Source: Subtercola vilae (GTDB lineage: Bacteria; Actinomycetota; Actinomycetes; Actinomycetales; Microbacteriaceae). Taken from it: a DNA stretch of 64,000 nucleotides. The notes under the pieces were generated by a model. That model was not told the origin of the DNA. It made no database searches and worked only from the letters and a program-made list of their open reading frames with translations. The stretch lies in contig NZ_QYRT01000009.1 in assembly GCF_004923255.1 (NCBI RefSeq), positions 1 through 64,000 of the forward strand, read 5' to 3'. This document shows positions 1 through 8,928 of this stretch, piece after piece (the stretch's first letter is position 1; every line of letters begins with the position of its first letter). A program made the position numbers and the translations under genes.

Positions 1-61
1 GACTCGCAGCGCCGATGGTACTGCAAGGGAGACCTTGTGGGAGAGTAGGACACCGCCGGAC
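1..61 (+). rRNA. rrf: 5S ribosomal RNA, 3' part (5' end outside window)
   Basis: The first ~60 bases carry the conserved 3' half of bacterial 5S rRNA, including GCGCCGATGGTACTGC and GTGGGAGAGTAGGACACCGC. The gene is cut by the window edge. The window therefore begins just downstream of an rRNA operon on the plus strand, and a strong hairpin follows at once. Confidence 0.93.
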
Positions 62-77
62 TCCTTCTAGAAACACC

Positions 78-120
78 AGGAAAGCCCAACAACCCCCACA
101 AACGGTTGCTGGGCTTTCCT
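78..120 (+). terminator. Rho-independent-like terminator after 5S rRNA
   Basis: AGGAAAGCCCAACAA and TTGCTGGGCTTTCCT form an inverted repeat with 15-base arms around a short C/A-rich loop, 17 bases after the 5S end. It most likely terminates the rRNA operon. Confidence 0.85.
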
Positions 121-259
121 GCATTTAGGGGCCTGGGCTTCCCTCACCCGCGGCTTGAACCGGCCTTGCATCATTCGGGGGAGCTGCCCGACACCCTCTG
201 TATCCCTCAGAAATGATGGGGTTTCACCACAAATGAAACCACCTCGGGGGTACAGCAGA

Positions 260-775
260 ATGAAAGAAAATGACACCTCGGCGGTCGAGAAAGACACGCT
301 TGTCAATCGCCGCTCACTTGTCAAAGCAGCGGCATGGTCTGTTCCCGTTATCTCGCTGGCGATTGCATCACCGGCTATGGCTGCCTCGGGCAACACCGAA
401 GTGGGCGCCTTCCACCTCGACGGCACTTGTGGCGTGTTGGGAGTGCTCGGCCCTGGTTTTACCTTGACCGCGGGCTCCGCGCCCCTGCCGATCGGCACTG
501 TCGTCACGATCACCGGTTCAGGTATCGCCAATATCGGTGTCTTCACGCCTGCGCCGGTCATCGCCAGCGTCGCCGTCTTGAGCGGCACCAGTCGACAGAT
601 CACGCTGACCGCCGCCCTGCCGGCCGGTGCTACGCTTGCGCTTCGCACGACGCTCTCGATCTCGGTCGCGTTCGCTCTGAATGCCAGTGCCGCGCTTCCT
701 TCGGGCTACATCGGAACCGGGTCGAAGACCGGCGCTTCTGTCAGTTCGACGCTGATCTTCTGCAGCGGTACCTGA
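260..775 (+). CDS. Tat-exported protein of unknown function
   Basis: 171 residues from the ATG at 260, preceded by a G-rich ribosome-binding stretch. Longer in-frame starts (233, or TTG 155) lack one. Residues 15-41 form a twin-arginine signal: RR at 17-18, a hydrophobic stretch and an A-M-A cleavage site near 39-41. The mature part is rich in Ala, Gly, Thr, Val and Ser with two cysteines, as in small cell-surface beta-rich proteins. I do not recognise a family. The gene stands alone between the rRNA terminator and an 18-bp palindrome. It is probably secreted folded or surface-bound; the function is unknown. Confidence 0.8.
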   Translation: MKENDTSAVEKDTLVNRRSLVKAAAWSVPVISLAIASPAMAASGNTEVGAFHLDGTCGVLGVLGPGFTLTAGSAPLPIGTVVTITGSGIANIGVFTPAPVIASVAVLSGTSRQITLTAALPAGATLALRTTLSISVAFALNASAALPSGYIGTGSKTGASVSSTLIFCSGT

Positions 776-783
776 CGCGTTGC

Positions 784-832
784 CACTGAGAAGAAGCCCA
801 GTCCCGGGATGGGGCTGGGCTTCTTCTCAGTG
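784..832. terminator. Bidirectional terminator between convergent genes
   Basis: A perfect inverted repeat with 18-base arms (CACTGAGAAGAAGCCCAG, 784-801, and its complement, 815-832) lies between the plus-strand Tat protein gene and the minus-strand uricase gene. AGAAGAAG/CTTCTTCT at the stem ends gives T-rich tails in both directions. Confidence 0.85.
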
Positions 833-865
833 CAGTGCGGTGCTGCGTAGCGCAGTTCTGAGCGG

Positions 866-1771
866 CTAGACGAGGCCGGTGTAGCTGTCCCAGGCGGCGG
901 GCGCGGCAGGAAGCTCGTCGCGCAGCACGCTGACCTGGATGAGGCCGTACGGCCGGTCATCCGCGTTGAAGACCTCGTTGTTGTTCTCGACACCGAAGGG
1001 TTCGAGGTTGTAGACGAAGTGATGTTTGTTCGGTGCAACGAAGCGAATCTCGGCGAGGGAGTCGTAGGCTTCGAGCGCGGCCTTACCCATTTCGAACAGG
1101 GTCTGCTGCAGAGCGAGCGAGTGAAGTGTGGCGAACTTCTCGATGAGGATTGTCTTTATGCCTTCGTAGGCGGCGTTCCAGTCGACGTCGGTGCCGACGT
1201 AGCGCCACTGCGCCACCAGCGATGTGGCCATCACGCGGTCGTTGGTCGGCTCAAGCAGCGTGTAGCCGTCTTCGTAGAACCCGGCGAACTCCGAGCCGGT
1301 CGACTTCAAGATGGTGAGGTCTTTGAAGCCGGCGATGACGGTGGCGCTCTGATCGTCGCCGTGCCCCTCAATCGTGACGGCGGCTGTGCGAACCTCCTGG
1401 CCCGAGCGCACCCAGGTGTGGTCGTGTTCGATCCCGCCCGCGCTGACGCGCTGCCAGAGAAACTCTTCGACCTCGATGCGGGCAGAGTCGACGTACTCAA
1501 CCGTGTCGGCGAAGTGGCGGCCGAGCTCGAGGGCGTATGCCTCGATGGTGACCAGCCCCTTCTCCTTGGCGAATGAGTATGCGGTCTGCTTCTGGCTGTC
1601 TGTCGGCAGCACCTGCGATTGATCGCCGAAAAGGTGAGCGCCGGCGAACGCTCCGCGAAGGGCCGTCGAAACATTGATGTCGCGAATCTCGTGGCGGGCC
1701 TGGTCGCGGTAGATGCGCACGACCCGGTTTTCTGCTTTGCCGTAACGGTTTGGACCAAGAACGATGGGCAC
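866..1771 (-). CDS. pucL: Urate oxidase (uricase)
   Basis: 301 residues, the usual length of cofactor-free uricase. It converts urate and O2 to 5-hydroxyisourate and H2O2. The family's catalytic residues are recognisable: Lys12 in YGKAENRVVR, a Thr near 57 in LPTDSQKQT, and His near 250 in NKHHF; the substrate-loop segment SEFAGFYEDGYT is present. The start is GTG with a good GAAAGGAG site 8 bases upstream. It lies 55 bases after allB on the same strand, so the two are probably co-transcribed. No HIU hydrolase or OHCU decarboxylase is in the window; the later steps must be elsewhere or spontaneous. Confidence 0.95.
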   Translation of the reverse strand: MPIVLGPNRYGKAENRVVRIYRDQARHEIRDINVSTALRGAFAGAHLFGDQSQVLPTDSQKQTAYSFAKEKGLVTIEAYALELGRHFADTVEYVDSARIEVEEFLWQRVSAGGIEHDHTWVRSGQEVRTAAVTIEGHGDDQSATVIAGFKDLTILKSTGSEFAGFYEDGYTLLEPTNDRVMATSLVAQWRYVGTDVDWNAAYEGIKTILIEKFATLHSLALQQTLFEMGKAALEAYDSLAEIRFVAPNKHHFVYNLEPFGVENNNEVFNADDRPYGLIQVSVLRDELPAAPAAWDSYTGLV

Positions 1772-1826
1772 GATCGGGTCTCCTTTCGGATGGGTGGATG
1801 TTCGGTGGTCTGTGTGGGGCGGCGAA

Positions 1827-3185
1827 TCAGTGCGTCGCTGTCAGGAGTCGGCCTCGAAGGCGCACTTGATCGTTCGGCGCGCCGAGCACGAAGACGGGTT
1901 CGCCGCCGAGCCAGGTGGTGTGCACGACCCCGTGCAGCTCGGAGCCGTCGAATGCCGTGACCTTGTTCTTGTGCTGGAGGTGTTCCGCGATAACGGTGAA
2001 CGTCTCATCGGGGGCGAAGGCGACGAAGTCGGCGTCGGTGCCTACGGCCAGCGACCCCTTGGCGGGGAGACCCGCGAGGCGGGAGGTGGAGCCGGTCATC
2101 CACTCGACCACCTGCTCGAGAGTGATACCGAACTCACGCGCAGCCGACCACACTGCGGGAAGGCTCACCTCGAGACCAGAGATGCCTCCCCAGGCCAGGC
2201 CGAAGTCACCGCCGTGCCCGAGCTTCAGCTCGCGGGTGCTGGGGGAGTGGTCGGAAGCGATGAGATCGATGTCGCCCGCGATGAGTGCCTGCCAGAGCTC
2301 TCGGCGATTGCTTTCATCGCGAATGGGAGGGCAGCACTTGTACTGGGTAGCGCCGTCGGGTATTCCCTCGGAGGCGAAGCTCAGATAGTGCGGGCACGTC
2401 TCGACGGTGAGGTGCAGCCCCTCGGCTTTGGCTGCCCGAATGGTGGGCAGGGCGCTGGCAGAGGAGAGGTGCAGAATATGGGCGCGTGCACCGGTGCGGC
2501 GCAGGCCCTCGATGACGTGCTCGATGGCCGTCTTCTCGGCGCTGTCGGGTCGACTCGCCACGAAGTCGTCATAACCCACGCCGCCGGTGTTCTCGTGGGC
2601 TTCGAGCACTCCGGGATCTTCGGCGTGCACGATGAGCAGCCCATCGAAGGCGGCGAGCTCGGCCAGGGCGGCGTGCAGTTGTTCGGAGCTGAGGTGCGGG
2701 AACTCGTCGACACCCGAAGGGGAGAGAAACGCTTTGAAGCCGAAGACACCAGCCCTGTGCAGCGGCTCGAGGTGGCCGAGACTCGACGGGATGGCTCCGC
2801 CCCAGAACCCGATGTCGATGGTGGCCTGGGCGGCGGCAGCTTCGCGTTTCTGCCGCAGGGCATCCACTGTCGTCGTCGGCGGAATGCTGTTGAGCGGCAT
2901 GTCGATGATGGTCGTGACCCCGCCGGCAGCAGCCGCCCGGGTTGCGCTGGCGAAGCCCTCCCAGTCTGTGCGGCCGGGTTCGTTCACGTGCACATGGGTG
3001 TCGACGATTCCCGGGATCAGTACCTGGCCCGCGGGCAGGGCGACCTCCGTCGTCGCCGTGAACTCGGCATCGTGGTCGCCGATCGCGACAATCGTGCCGT
3101 TCGTTACGGCGAGGGTCGCCGGGCGGAAGGCTCCGTCGATGAGCGCAGAGTGTGCTCGTACGATGAGATCGTAGTGGTCGACCAT
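1827..3185 (-). CDS. allB: Allantoinase (cyclic amidohydrolase)
   Basis: 452 residues. It hydrolyses allantoin to allantoate, the step after urate oxidation. The dihydroorotase-like metal site is visible: HVH at 64-66 in VDTHVHVNEPGR, the lysine of GFKAFLS (carbamylated in the family), HILHLSS and SDHSPS. I chose the ATG at 3185 because GGAGG lies 7 bases upstream; an in-frame start 27 codons earlier has only a low-complexity Arg/Thr leader. It is transcribed away from xdhC across a 223-bp divergent region and is followed by uricase. Confidence 0.94.
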   Translation of the reverse strand: MVDHYDLIVRAHSALIDGAFRPATLAVTNGTIVAIGDHDAEFTATTEVALPAGQVLIPGIVDTHVHVNEPGRTDWEGFASATRAAAAGGVTTIIDMPLNSIPPTTTVDALRQKREAAAAQATIDIGFWGGAIPSSLGHLEPLHRAGVFGFKAFLSPSGVDEFPHLSSEQLHAALAELAAFDGLLIVHAEDPGVLEAHENTGGVGYDDFVASRPDSAEKTAIEHVIEGLRRTGARAHILHLSSASALPTIRAAKAEGLHLTVETCPHYLSFASEGIPDGATQYKCCPPIRDESNRRELWQALIAGDIDLIASDHSPSTRELKLGHGGDFGLAWGGISGLEVSLPAVWSAAREFGITLEQVVEWMTGSTSRLAGLPAKGSLAVGTDADFVAFAPDETFTVIAEHLQHKNKVTAFDGSELHGVVHTTWLGGEPVFVLGAPNDQVRLRGRLLTATH

Positions 3186-3408
3186 TGGTGCCTCCGTGCG
3201 CGTGCGAGTGGTGCGAGTCGTGCGGTGGTTCGGGCTTCCAGCGTAACTTTTCTGAGGGGGCCGCACTCAGCGCTTCTGAAATGTGCCCGACACACGCTGC
3301 CACCTGATCGAAATATGGCCGGGCAACAGACCACAGCGAATGTGTGGTTTCATCGTTCAACGGAAGAACTGTCGACAGCCCTCGCCGCCAAAGGGAAGGA
3401 GTGACCGG
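3186..3408. promoter_or_regulatory. Divergent promoter region of allB-pucL and xdhC
   Basis: A 223-bp gene-free stretch between divergent purine-catabolic genes. It must hold both promoters and probably an operator. The only small symmetric site I see is GTTCAACGGAAGAAC near 3354-3368, with arms of only 4 bases, so I do not assign a regulator. Ribosome-binding sites for both genes (GGAGG and GGAAGGAG) lie at its ends. Confidence 0.4.
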
Positions 3409-4512
3409 ATGCTCGAACTTGCCAGCGCACTGCTGCCCCTGCTCGACGCGGGGCATCACATCGCGGTGGCTACCGTGACCCGCATCGACGGCAGCGCCCC
3501 TCGCACGCTGGCGACCTCGATGGCACTGGTCGACAGCGGCGCCGTGATCGGCAGTATCTCGGGGGGCTGTGTCGAGGGTGCGGTGTACGAGGCCTGCGCC
3601 GAAGTGCTGGAGACGGGCCGGGCTTCGGTGCAGCAGTTCGGCTACTCCGACGACGATGCGTTTGCCGTGGGCCTGGCGTGCGGGGGGCGCATCGAGGTGA
3701 TCGTTCAACGCATCGGGGGTGCGGTTGACGAACGCGATGACGCGCTGCAGCGTGAGTTCGCAGCCGCTGCTGAAGGGCGCCCGGCCGGCATTGCCATGAT
3801 CGTGGAGGGCGACGCGCTCGGCGCCGTGCTGGTGGGCGGTCACGAACCGTCGGAGTTCGTCGGTGTGCCGGTCGACAGCGCGAACCGCCTGCGTGCCGAG
3901 CTGGCCGCTCGTATCTCGGCCGGGCAGAGCGGGTTGGCCGTGGTGGAGTGTGATGACGCGCCGATCAAAGCCCTGTTCGTCGTGGCGGCGACAGCCCCAC
4001 GCATGATCATCTTCGGCGCGGTCGACTTCTCGGCGGCACTTGCGCAGGCGGCTGTGCTGCTGGGCTACCGCGTGACCATCTGCGATGCGAGGCCCGTTTT
4101 CGCGACCGCCGAGCGGTTTCCGGCGGCACACGACGTCGTTGTCGAATGGCCTTCCGACTATTTGGCACGTACAGAGGTGGATGCCCGAACTGTGGTGTGC
4201 GTTCTGACCCACGACGACAAGTTCGACATTCCGCTGCTCGAGGTGGCCCTCGGCCTTCCGATCGCCTACGTCGGAGCGATGGGGTCGAGGCGTACGCACG
4301 AGAGACGCCTCGAGGCGCTCTGCCAGACGGTCGACAGCGACGCACTCGAGCGACTGCACTCGCCCATCGGTCTCGACATCGGGGCCAGTACTCCCGAAGA
4401 GACGGCGCTCTCGATTCTGGCCGAGGTCGTGGCTACCCGCACGGCTGCATCAGGGGGGTCGCTGAGGTACCTCGCAGGCCCTATTCATGGCGCGGCCGCG
4501 AAACATTCCTGA
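3409..4512 (+). CDS. xdhC: XdhC-family molybdenum cofactor insertion/maturation protein
   Basis: 367 residues. XdhC proteins bind Moco, promote its sulfuration and insert it into xanthine dehydrogenases. The N-terminal XdhC/CoxI domain carries ISGGCVEGAVYE and LACGGRIEV. The C-terminal XdhC Rossmann domain carries IIFGAVDFSAALAQAA, VLTHDDKFD and YVGAMGSRRTHERR. In the Rossmann part GAVDFS replaces the commoner GAGH pattern. The ATG at 3409 has GGAAGGAG 8 bases upstream. It faces the Mo-enzyme subunit gene tail to tail (stops 30 bases apart), which fits a chaperone for that enzyme. Confidence 0.92.
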   Translation: MLELASALLPLLDAGHHIAVATVTRIDGSAPRTLATSMALVDSGAVIGSISGGCVEGAVYEACAEVLETGRASVQQFGYSDDDAFAVGLACGGRIEVIVQRIGGAVDERDDALQREFAAAAEGRPAGIAMIVEGDALGAVLVGGHEPSEFVGVPVDSANRLRAELAARISAGQSGLAVVECDDAPIKALFVVAATAPRMIIFGAVDFSAALAQAAVLLGYRVTICDARPVFATAERFPAAHDVVVEWPSDYLARTEVDARTVVCVLTHDDKFDIPLLEVALGLPIAYVGAMGSRRTHERRLEALCQTVDSDALERLHSPIGLDIGASTPEETALSILAEVVATRTAASGGSLRYLAGPIHGAAAKHS

Positions 4513-4542
4513 ATCGGAATATAGCGCAGCCCGTCGGCTGTG

Positions 4543-7485
4543 TCAGCTGGCGGTGTCAGCGTTCAGCAGACGCCAGAGACGGTCGCGAGAGAACGGCAGT
4601 TCGCGGGGGCGGCGACCGGTGGCGTTCCGTACGGCATTGGCGAGGGCAGGGGCGACGGGGTTGAACGGCGCCTCGCTCATCGATTTGGCGCCGAAGGGCC
4701 CGAGCCCGTCGGCGGTGTCGGCGAAATAGACCTCGGTGGTGGGAGTGTCGGCGAACTGGGCGAGGTGGTAGTTGCGCAGCACGCTCGTGGTCACGGTGCC
4801 CTCGGCATCGAGGATGAGTTCTTCGTAGAGCGAGGTGCTGATGCCTTGAGCGACTCCGCCCTCGATCTGGCCCCGGCACTGCTCGGGGTTGATGACGAAG
4901 CCCGCGTCGGCGGCCTGGATCGACTGAAGGATACGCAGTTCGCCGGTACGGCTGTTGACGGCGACCCGCATGGCGTGCACGTTGAACGCGAGCGAACGGC
5001 GGTGCCCGGCGTGGGTACCGAGGGCCGTGATCCCGCGCGCGGCGGGGGCTGCGTTCGCGACCCCGCCGTCGATGCGAACGGTGGTGACGGCGGGGGCCGC
5101 CTCGGTGCCGGCCGCTGCGAGTTCGGTGAGGGTGAGCATCCGGTCGCCCGAAGAGAGACCCTCGGAGTTCAGCTGCCAGGCCGTGGCCGGGATGCCCGTG
5201 AGAGCCTCCGCGACCTCGCCGAGTTTCACCGCGAGGGCGGTCGCTGCGGCGAGCACGGCTTTGCCGGCCACGACGGTTCCGGCCGAGCCGAAGGCCCCCG
5301 TGTCGTACGGCACCACGTCGGTGTCGGACTGCCGGATGCCGATGAGTGACGCACTCGTGTTGAGCGCTGTTGCGGCGAGCTGAGTGTGCACGGTGGTGGT
5401 TCCGTTGCCGAACTCTGCCGTGCCGGCGTTGATGGTGTACCGGCCGTCGAGGCCGAGGGTGATGGAAGCCTCGGCGAAGTGGCCGCGCGGCGGGATGGTG
5501 GCGATCATGGCGGCGGCCATTCCCTCACCCACCGACCACTCTGGCCCGTCGGGTGCTGGCAGGCTGCGACCCGATTCGGGTCCTGTGGCGAGAGCGTTCT
5601 GGGCGAGGTCGAGGCACTGGTCGAGGCCGTAGCTGCCTCCGAAGACAAGGTCGTCGCCTTCGACATGGGTGACGACGAGCGGGTCGGTGGGGCTGACGGC
5701 GTTGAGGCGCCGCAGCTCGAAGGGGTTCATGTCGAGGGCGATGGCGAGGTCATCCATCGCCGACTCGATGCCGAACACGACCTGGCCGAGACCGTAGCCG
5801 CGAAAGGCGCCAGAGGGCATGTTGTTCGTGTAGACGGCTTCGGCATCGACGCGCTTGTTGGGCGAGTTGTAGACGCTGATCGACTCTGAGCAGCTGTGGT
5901 ACATGACGCCGGGGCCGTGGTTTCCGTAGGCGCCGGTGTCACTGAGCACGTCGACCTTCATGGCCGTGAGCAGGCCGGCCGCGGTGGCGCCGAGGCTGAC
6001 GCTCACCCGCATGGGGTGGCGGCACGGCACGACGGTGAGTTCGTCGGTGCGGCTCATCTCGTACTGCACCGGGCGACCGGTTTTCAGAACGGCGAGGCTG
6101 ACGATGTCTTCGGTCTGGATCTCCTGCTTGCTGCCGAAACCGCCGCCCACGCGGGCAGTGAAGACGCGGATGGTGTCGAGGCTCCGGTCGAAGAGCCGGG
6201 CCAGCTCCTTCTGAACGAGAAAAGGCACCTGCGAGCTGGTGCGCAGCACGAGCCGGCCGTCGTCGTCGAGCCAGCCGATGCTGGCGTGGGTCTCGAGGGC
6301 GGTGGCGGCGATGCGGTGCGACTGCCAGGTTCCGCTCACGGTCACGTCGGCGTCGGCGAAGCCCTGGGCGATGTCGCCGTATTCGCCGTGCAGGGCTGCG
6401 ACGAGGTTCGTCTCGGGGTCGGCGATGCGCGAGTCGTTGGGGTTTTTGCCGCTGTGCAGCAGTGGGATGCCCGGCTGCCGCGCCTTCGCCGGGTCGAAGT
6501 TGGCCGGTAGAACGTCGTACTCGACCTCGATGAGCCGGCTCGCGGCCTCTGCTATGCCAACGGTTTCGGCGACGACGACGGCGACGCGCTGGCCCCTGAA
6601 CCGGATGACCGGGTCGAGCACGAGCGTGTCGTCGGGGTCGTCGGTGCGGTTCTCGTGGCGGGCGGTGGAGAAGAGGGTGCTCGGGGAGTCGCGGTGGGTC
6701 AGCACGGCGGCGACGCCCTCGAGGGCCTCGGCGGCGGAGGTGTCGAGGCGGGTGATGCGGGCGTGGGCGTGCGGGCTCCGCAGTACGACGAGGTGCAGGA
6801 GGCCAGGGATGGCGACGTCGAGCGTGTACTCCTCGCGCCCGGTCACGATGCGGGCGCCGGCGGGGGCGCGCTCCGAGGTGCCGACGGAGCGCGGGGCGGG
6901 AGTGGTTGCGGCGGGCGGCGCGGTGGTGGGAGCCGCGGCATGCGAGCGGGCGGCGGTCGGGCATCCGGAGCCGGGGTTGGCAGAGGCGGCGTGGGCGGCG
7001 CACGCTGCAGGGTCGACCGGGCCGGAGGACGAGGCGGCGCAAGGGCGCGGGGTCACGTTGGTGATGCCGGCGAAGGCGTCTCTGATCGAGCGGTAGCCGG
7101 TGCAGCGGCAGAGGTTGCCTTTGAGCAGGCGCGGCAGATCGGCCGGGTCTGCCTCGGTGAGGGTGGAGGCCGTGACGACCATGCCCGCGGTGCAGAACCC
7201 GCACTGGAACCCGGCGGCGTCGACGAAGCTCTGCTGAACGGGGCTGAGAGCGTCAGGGGTGCCGAGGCCGGCCACGGTGGTGACGTCGTGGCCCTCGATG
7301 CGGTGAGCCGGGTAGACGCAGGAGTGCACGGGCTCGCCGTCGACGAGAACCGAGCACGCGCCGCAGTCGCCCGTGTCGCAACCCTTCTTGACCTCGAAGT
7401 GCTCGGTGTCGCGCAGCAGGGTGCGAAGGGCCTGGCCGGCGCGCGGGGTGGCCTCGGTGGGCTCGCCGTTGACGGTGAACTTCAT
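4543..7485 (-). CDS. Xanthine dehydrogenase-like FeS and molybdopterin subunits, fused
   Basis: 980 residues. Residues 1-140 are a CoxS-type two-[2Fe-2S] domain with C36, C41, C44 and C56, then C95, C98, C126 and C128. A low-complexity Ala/Pro/Thr linker follows (about 145-215). The rest is the Mo-binding large subunit (YTLDVAIPGLLHLVVLRSPH onwards), with GAFRGYGLGQ and AKSMSEAPFNP, whose Glu matches the family's catalytic base. In most bacterial enzymes these are separate polypeptides. The start overlaps the stop of the FAD-subunit gene by 4 bases (ATGA). Purine hydroxylation is inferred from the uricase/allantoinase/xdhC neighbourhood; other hydroxylase substrates remain possible. Confidence 0.9.
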   Translation of the reverse strand: MKFTVNGEPTEATPRAGQALRTLLRDTEHFEVKKGCDTGDCGACSVLVDGEPVHSCVYPAHRIEGHDVTTVAGLGTPDALSPVQQSFVDAAGFQCGFCTAGMVVTASTLTEADPADLPRLLKGNLCRCTGYRSIRDAFAGITNVTPRPCAASSSGPVDPAACAAHAASANPGSGCPTAARSHAAAPTTAPPAATTPAPRSVGTSERAPAGARIVTGREEYTLDVAIPGLLHLVVLRSPHAHARITRLDTSAAEALEGVAAVLTHRDSPSTLFSTARHENRTDDPDDTLVLDPVIRFRGQRVAVVVAETVGIAEAASRLIEVEYDVLPANFDPAKARQPGIPLLHSGKNPNDSRIADPETNLVAALHGEYGDIAQGFADADVTVSGTWQSHRIAATALETHASIGWLDDDGRLVLRTSSQVPFLVQKELARLFDRSLDTIRVFTARVGGGFGSKQEIQTEDIVSLAVLKTGRPVQYEMSRTDELTVVPCRHPMRVSVSLGATAAGLLTAMKVDVLSDTGAYGNHGPGVMYHSCSESISVYNSPNKRVDAEAVYTNNMPSGAFRGYGLGQVVFGIESAMDDLAIALDMNPFELRRLNAVSPTDPLVVTHVEGDDLVFGGSYGLDQCLDLAQNALATGPESGRSLPAPDGPEWSVGEGMAAAMIATIPPRGHFAEASITLGLDGRYTINAGTAEFGNGTTTVHTQLAATALNTSASLIGIRQSDTDVVPYDTGAFGSAGTVVAGKAVLAAATALAVKLGEVAEALTGIPATAWQLNSEGLSSGDRMLTLTELAAAGTEAAPAVTTVRIDGGVANAAPAARGITALGTHAGHRRSLAFNVHAMRVAVNSRTGELRILQSIQAADAGFVINPEQCRGQIEGGVAQGISTSLYEELILDAEGTVTTSVLRNYHLAQFADTPTTEVYFADTADGLGPFGAKSMSEAPFNPVAPALANAVRNATGRRPRELPFSRDRLWRLLNADTAS

Positions 7486-8285
7486 GCCAGCTCCTCGCGG
7501 ATCTCGTCGGCCAAGACGCAACTCACGGCGCGTCGCCAGTCGGCGGCGCCATGAGCATCAGTGAACCATTCGTCGAGGCGTTCGACGTCGGCGCGCAGAG
7601 TGTCGGCGTCGGGCAGGGCGTCGTAGCTCAGCTGAACAGGCTTTACGGTGGCGGCGGTGACGGTCAGAACGAAGGCGCCAGAGCGTTCGAGGCGGCCGAG
7701 CAGTACGGCCCCCGATCGTCCGAGCGGGGACAGGGCGATCTTGCGGTAGCCCACCCTCGCCTCGAGCGCTCGAAGCGGCAGGTGAATCGAACGCAGAACC
7801 TCGCCAGGGGTCAGGATGTTCGTGGTGTTTCCGGTGATGAACGAGGTCACGGGCATCCGGCGCTCGCTGCCGTCGGGGCTCCAGATGAGCACTTCACCGT
7901 CGAGCGCAGCCGTGAGGGAGGTCATGGGGCCGGCCGGAAGCGAGGCGCAGAGGTTGCCGCCGACGGTGGCGACGTTCCAGACCTTGAACGAGCCGAACAG
8001 GGCTGTGCAGCACTGGAAGAACGCGGGGTGCGCGAGCCAGCCGGGTTGGGCGGGGAAGCGCGAGAGCTCGGCGATGGTGCAGGTGGCGGCGATGTCGAGA
8101 CCGTCGGGGGTGACGGTGAGGGCAGGCCACTCGAGGGTCATCAGGTCGACGAAGCCCTCGAGGTGGTTCTGGGGCTCGCCGAAGAGCGCGGAACCGCCGG
8201 CGAGGGGTACGACCGTGGTGCAGAGCGCCACCAGGTCGGCGCGGCTACGGGCCAGCCGAACATCGGTGATGGTGTTCAGATCCAT
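7482..8285 (-). CDS. Xanthine dehydrogenase-like FAD-binding subunit
   Basis: 267 residues of the CoxM/PucC/XdhB family, which pass electrons from the FeS clusters to FAD. The two FAD-contact segments are recognisable: VVPLAGGSALF (about 25-35) and WNVATVGGNLCASLPAGP. The CO-dehydrogenase-flavoprotein-type C-terminal part includes the segment SPLGRSGAVL. The ATG at 8285 has AAAGGG upstream; longer in-frame starts only add low-complexity sequence. Its stop overlaps the FeS/Mo subunit start by 4 bases, so the subunits are translationally coupled. A 175-bp gap separates it from moaE upstream, leaving room for its own promoter. Confidence 0.9.
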   Translation of the reverse strand: MDLNTITDVRLARSRADLVALCTTVVPLAGGSALFGEPQNHLEGFVDLMTLEWPALTVTPDGLDIAATCTIAELSRFPAQPGWLAHPAFFQCCTALFGSFKVWNVATVGGNLCASLPAGPMTSLTAALDGEVLIWSPDGSERRMPVTSFITGNTTNILTPGEVLRSIHLPLRALEARVGYRKIALSPLGRSGAVLLGRLERSGAFVLTVTAATVKPVQLSYDALPDADTLRADVERLDEWFTDAHGAADWRRAVSCVLADEIREELA

Positions 8286-8460
8286 GATGCAGGTGCCCTT
8301 TCTGTGGGCCCGACGGCGGCCCAGCCCGCGAGAAAGCGGGATCTGATCAGTGAACACCACAAAAATGTCGGGCATGTAACGGGGAGTGGGCGGTGCGGGC
8401 GGGGTGCGGTTTCGAGAGGGGGTGTCGGATGCCCGTGCCGCGTGCGGGGTGGTGTTCGTG

Positions 8461-8928
8461 TCAGGCGGCGCCGACCCACTCGGTGGTGCCGTCGGTGAAG
8501 ACCTGCTCCTTCCAGATGGGAACACGTTCTTTTACCGCATCGATGAGTTCGGCGCAGGCGGCGAAAGCTGCGGCCCGGTGCGCTGACGCCACGGCGCAGG
8601 CGAGGGCGATGTCACCGACGACCAGGTCGCCGATGCGGTGCGCGACGGCGATGCGGGTGCCGGGGTGCCGGGCGGCGACGTCTTCGGCGACGCGGCGCAT
8701 GACCTCGTCGGCCGACGGATGCGCGCTGTAGGTCAACCGTTCGACCGACTGCCCGTGGTCGTGGTTGCGCACGACTCCGCTGAACGTGACGACCGCGCCG
8801 GCCTCGTCGGAGCTGACGTTGTCGACGCACCACTCGACGGTGATGCCGGCGTCACTCACGAAGGCGAAGGCGATGCTGCCGGGGGCGCTGCGGTCGTCGC
8901 TGTCGTAGGTCAGGTTGTCAGCGCTCAT
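8461..8928 (-). CDS. moaE: Molybdopterin synthase catalytic subunit MoaE
   Basis: 155 residues. MoaE with thiocarboxylated MoaD turns cyclic pyranopterin monophosphate into molybdopterin. Typical segments are GAVVTFSGVVRNHDHG, HRIGDLVVGDIAL, SAHRAAAFAACAELID and KERVPIWKEQVF, the last holding the catalytic lysines. The start overlaps the 3' end of mogA by 11 bases. It is the last cofactor gene of the moeA-moaC-mogA-moaE run. Confidence 0.95.
   Translation of the reverse strand: MSADNLTYDSDDRSAPGSIAFAFVSDAGITVEWCVDNVSSDEAGAVVTFSGVVRNHDHGQSVERLTYSAHPSADEVMRRVAEDVAARHPGTRIAVAHRIGDLVVGDIALACAVASAHRAAAFAACAELIDAVKERVPIWKEQVFTDGTTEWVGAA

Noticed and set aside
1764-3404. Plus-strand 546-residue open frame across uricase and allantoinase
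   Set aside because: Antisense shadow with no recognisable domain; both minus-strand genes are clear family members.
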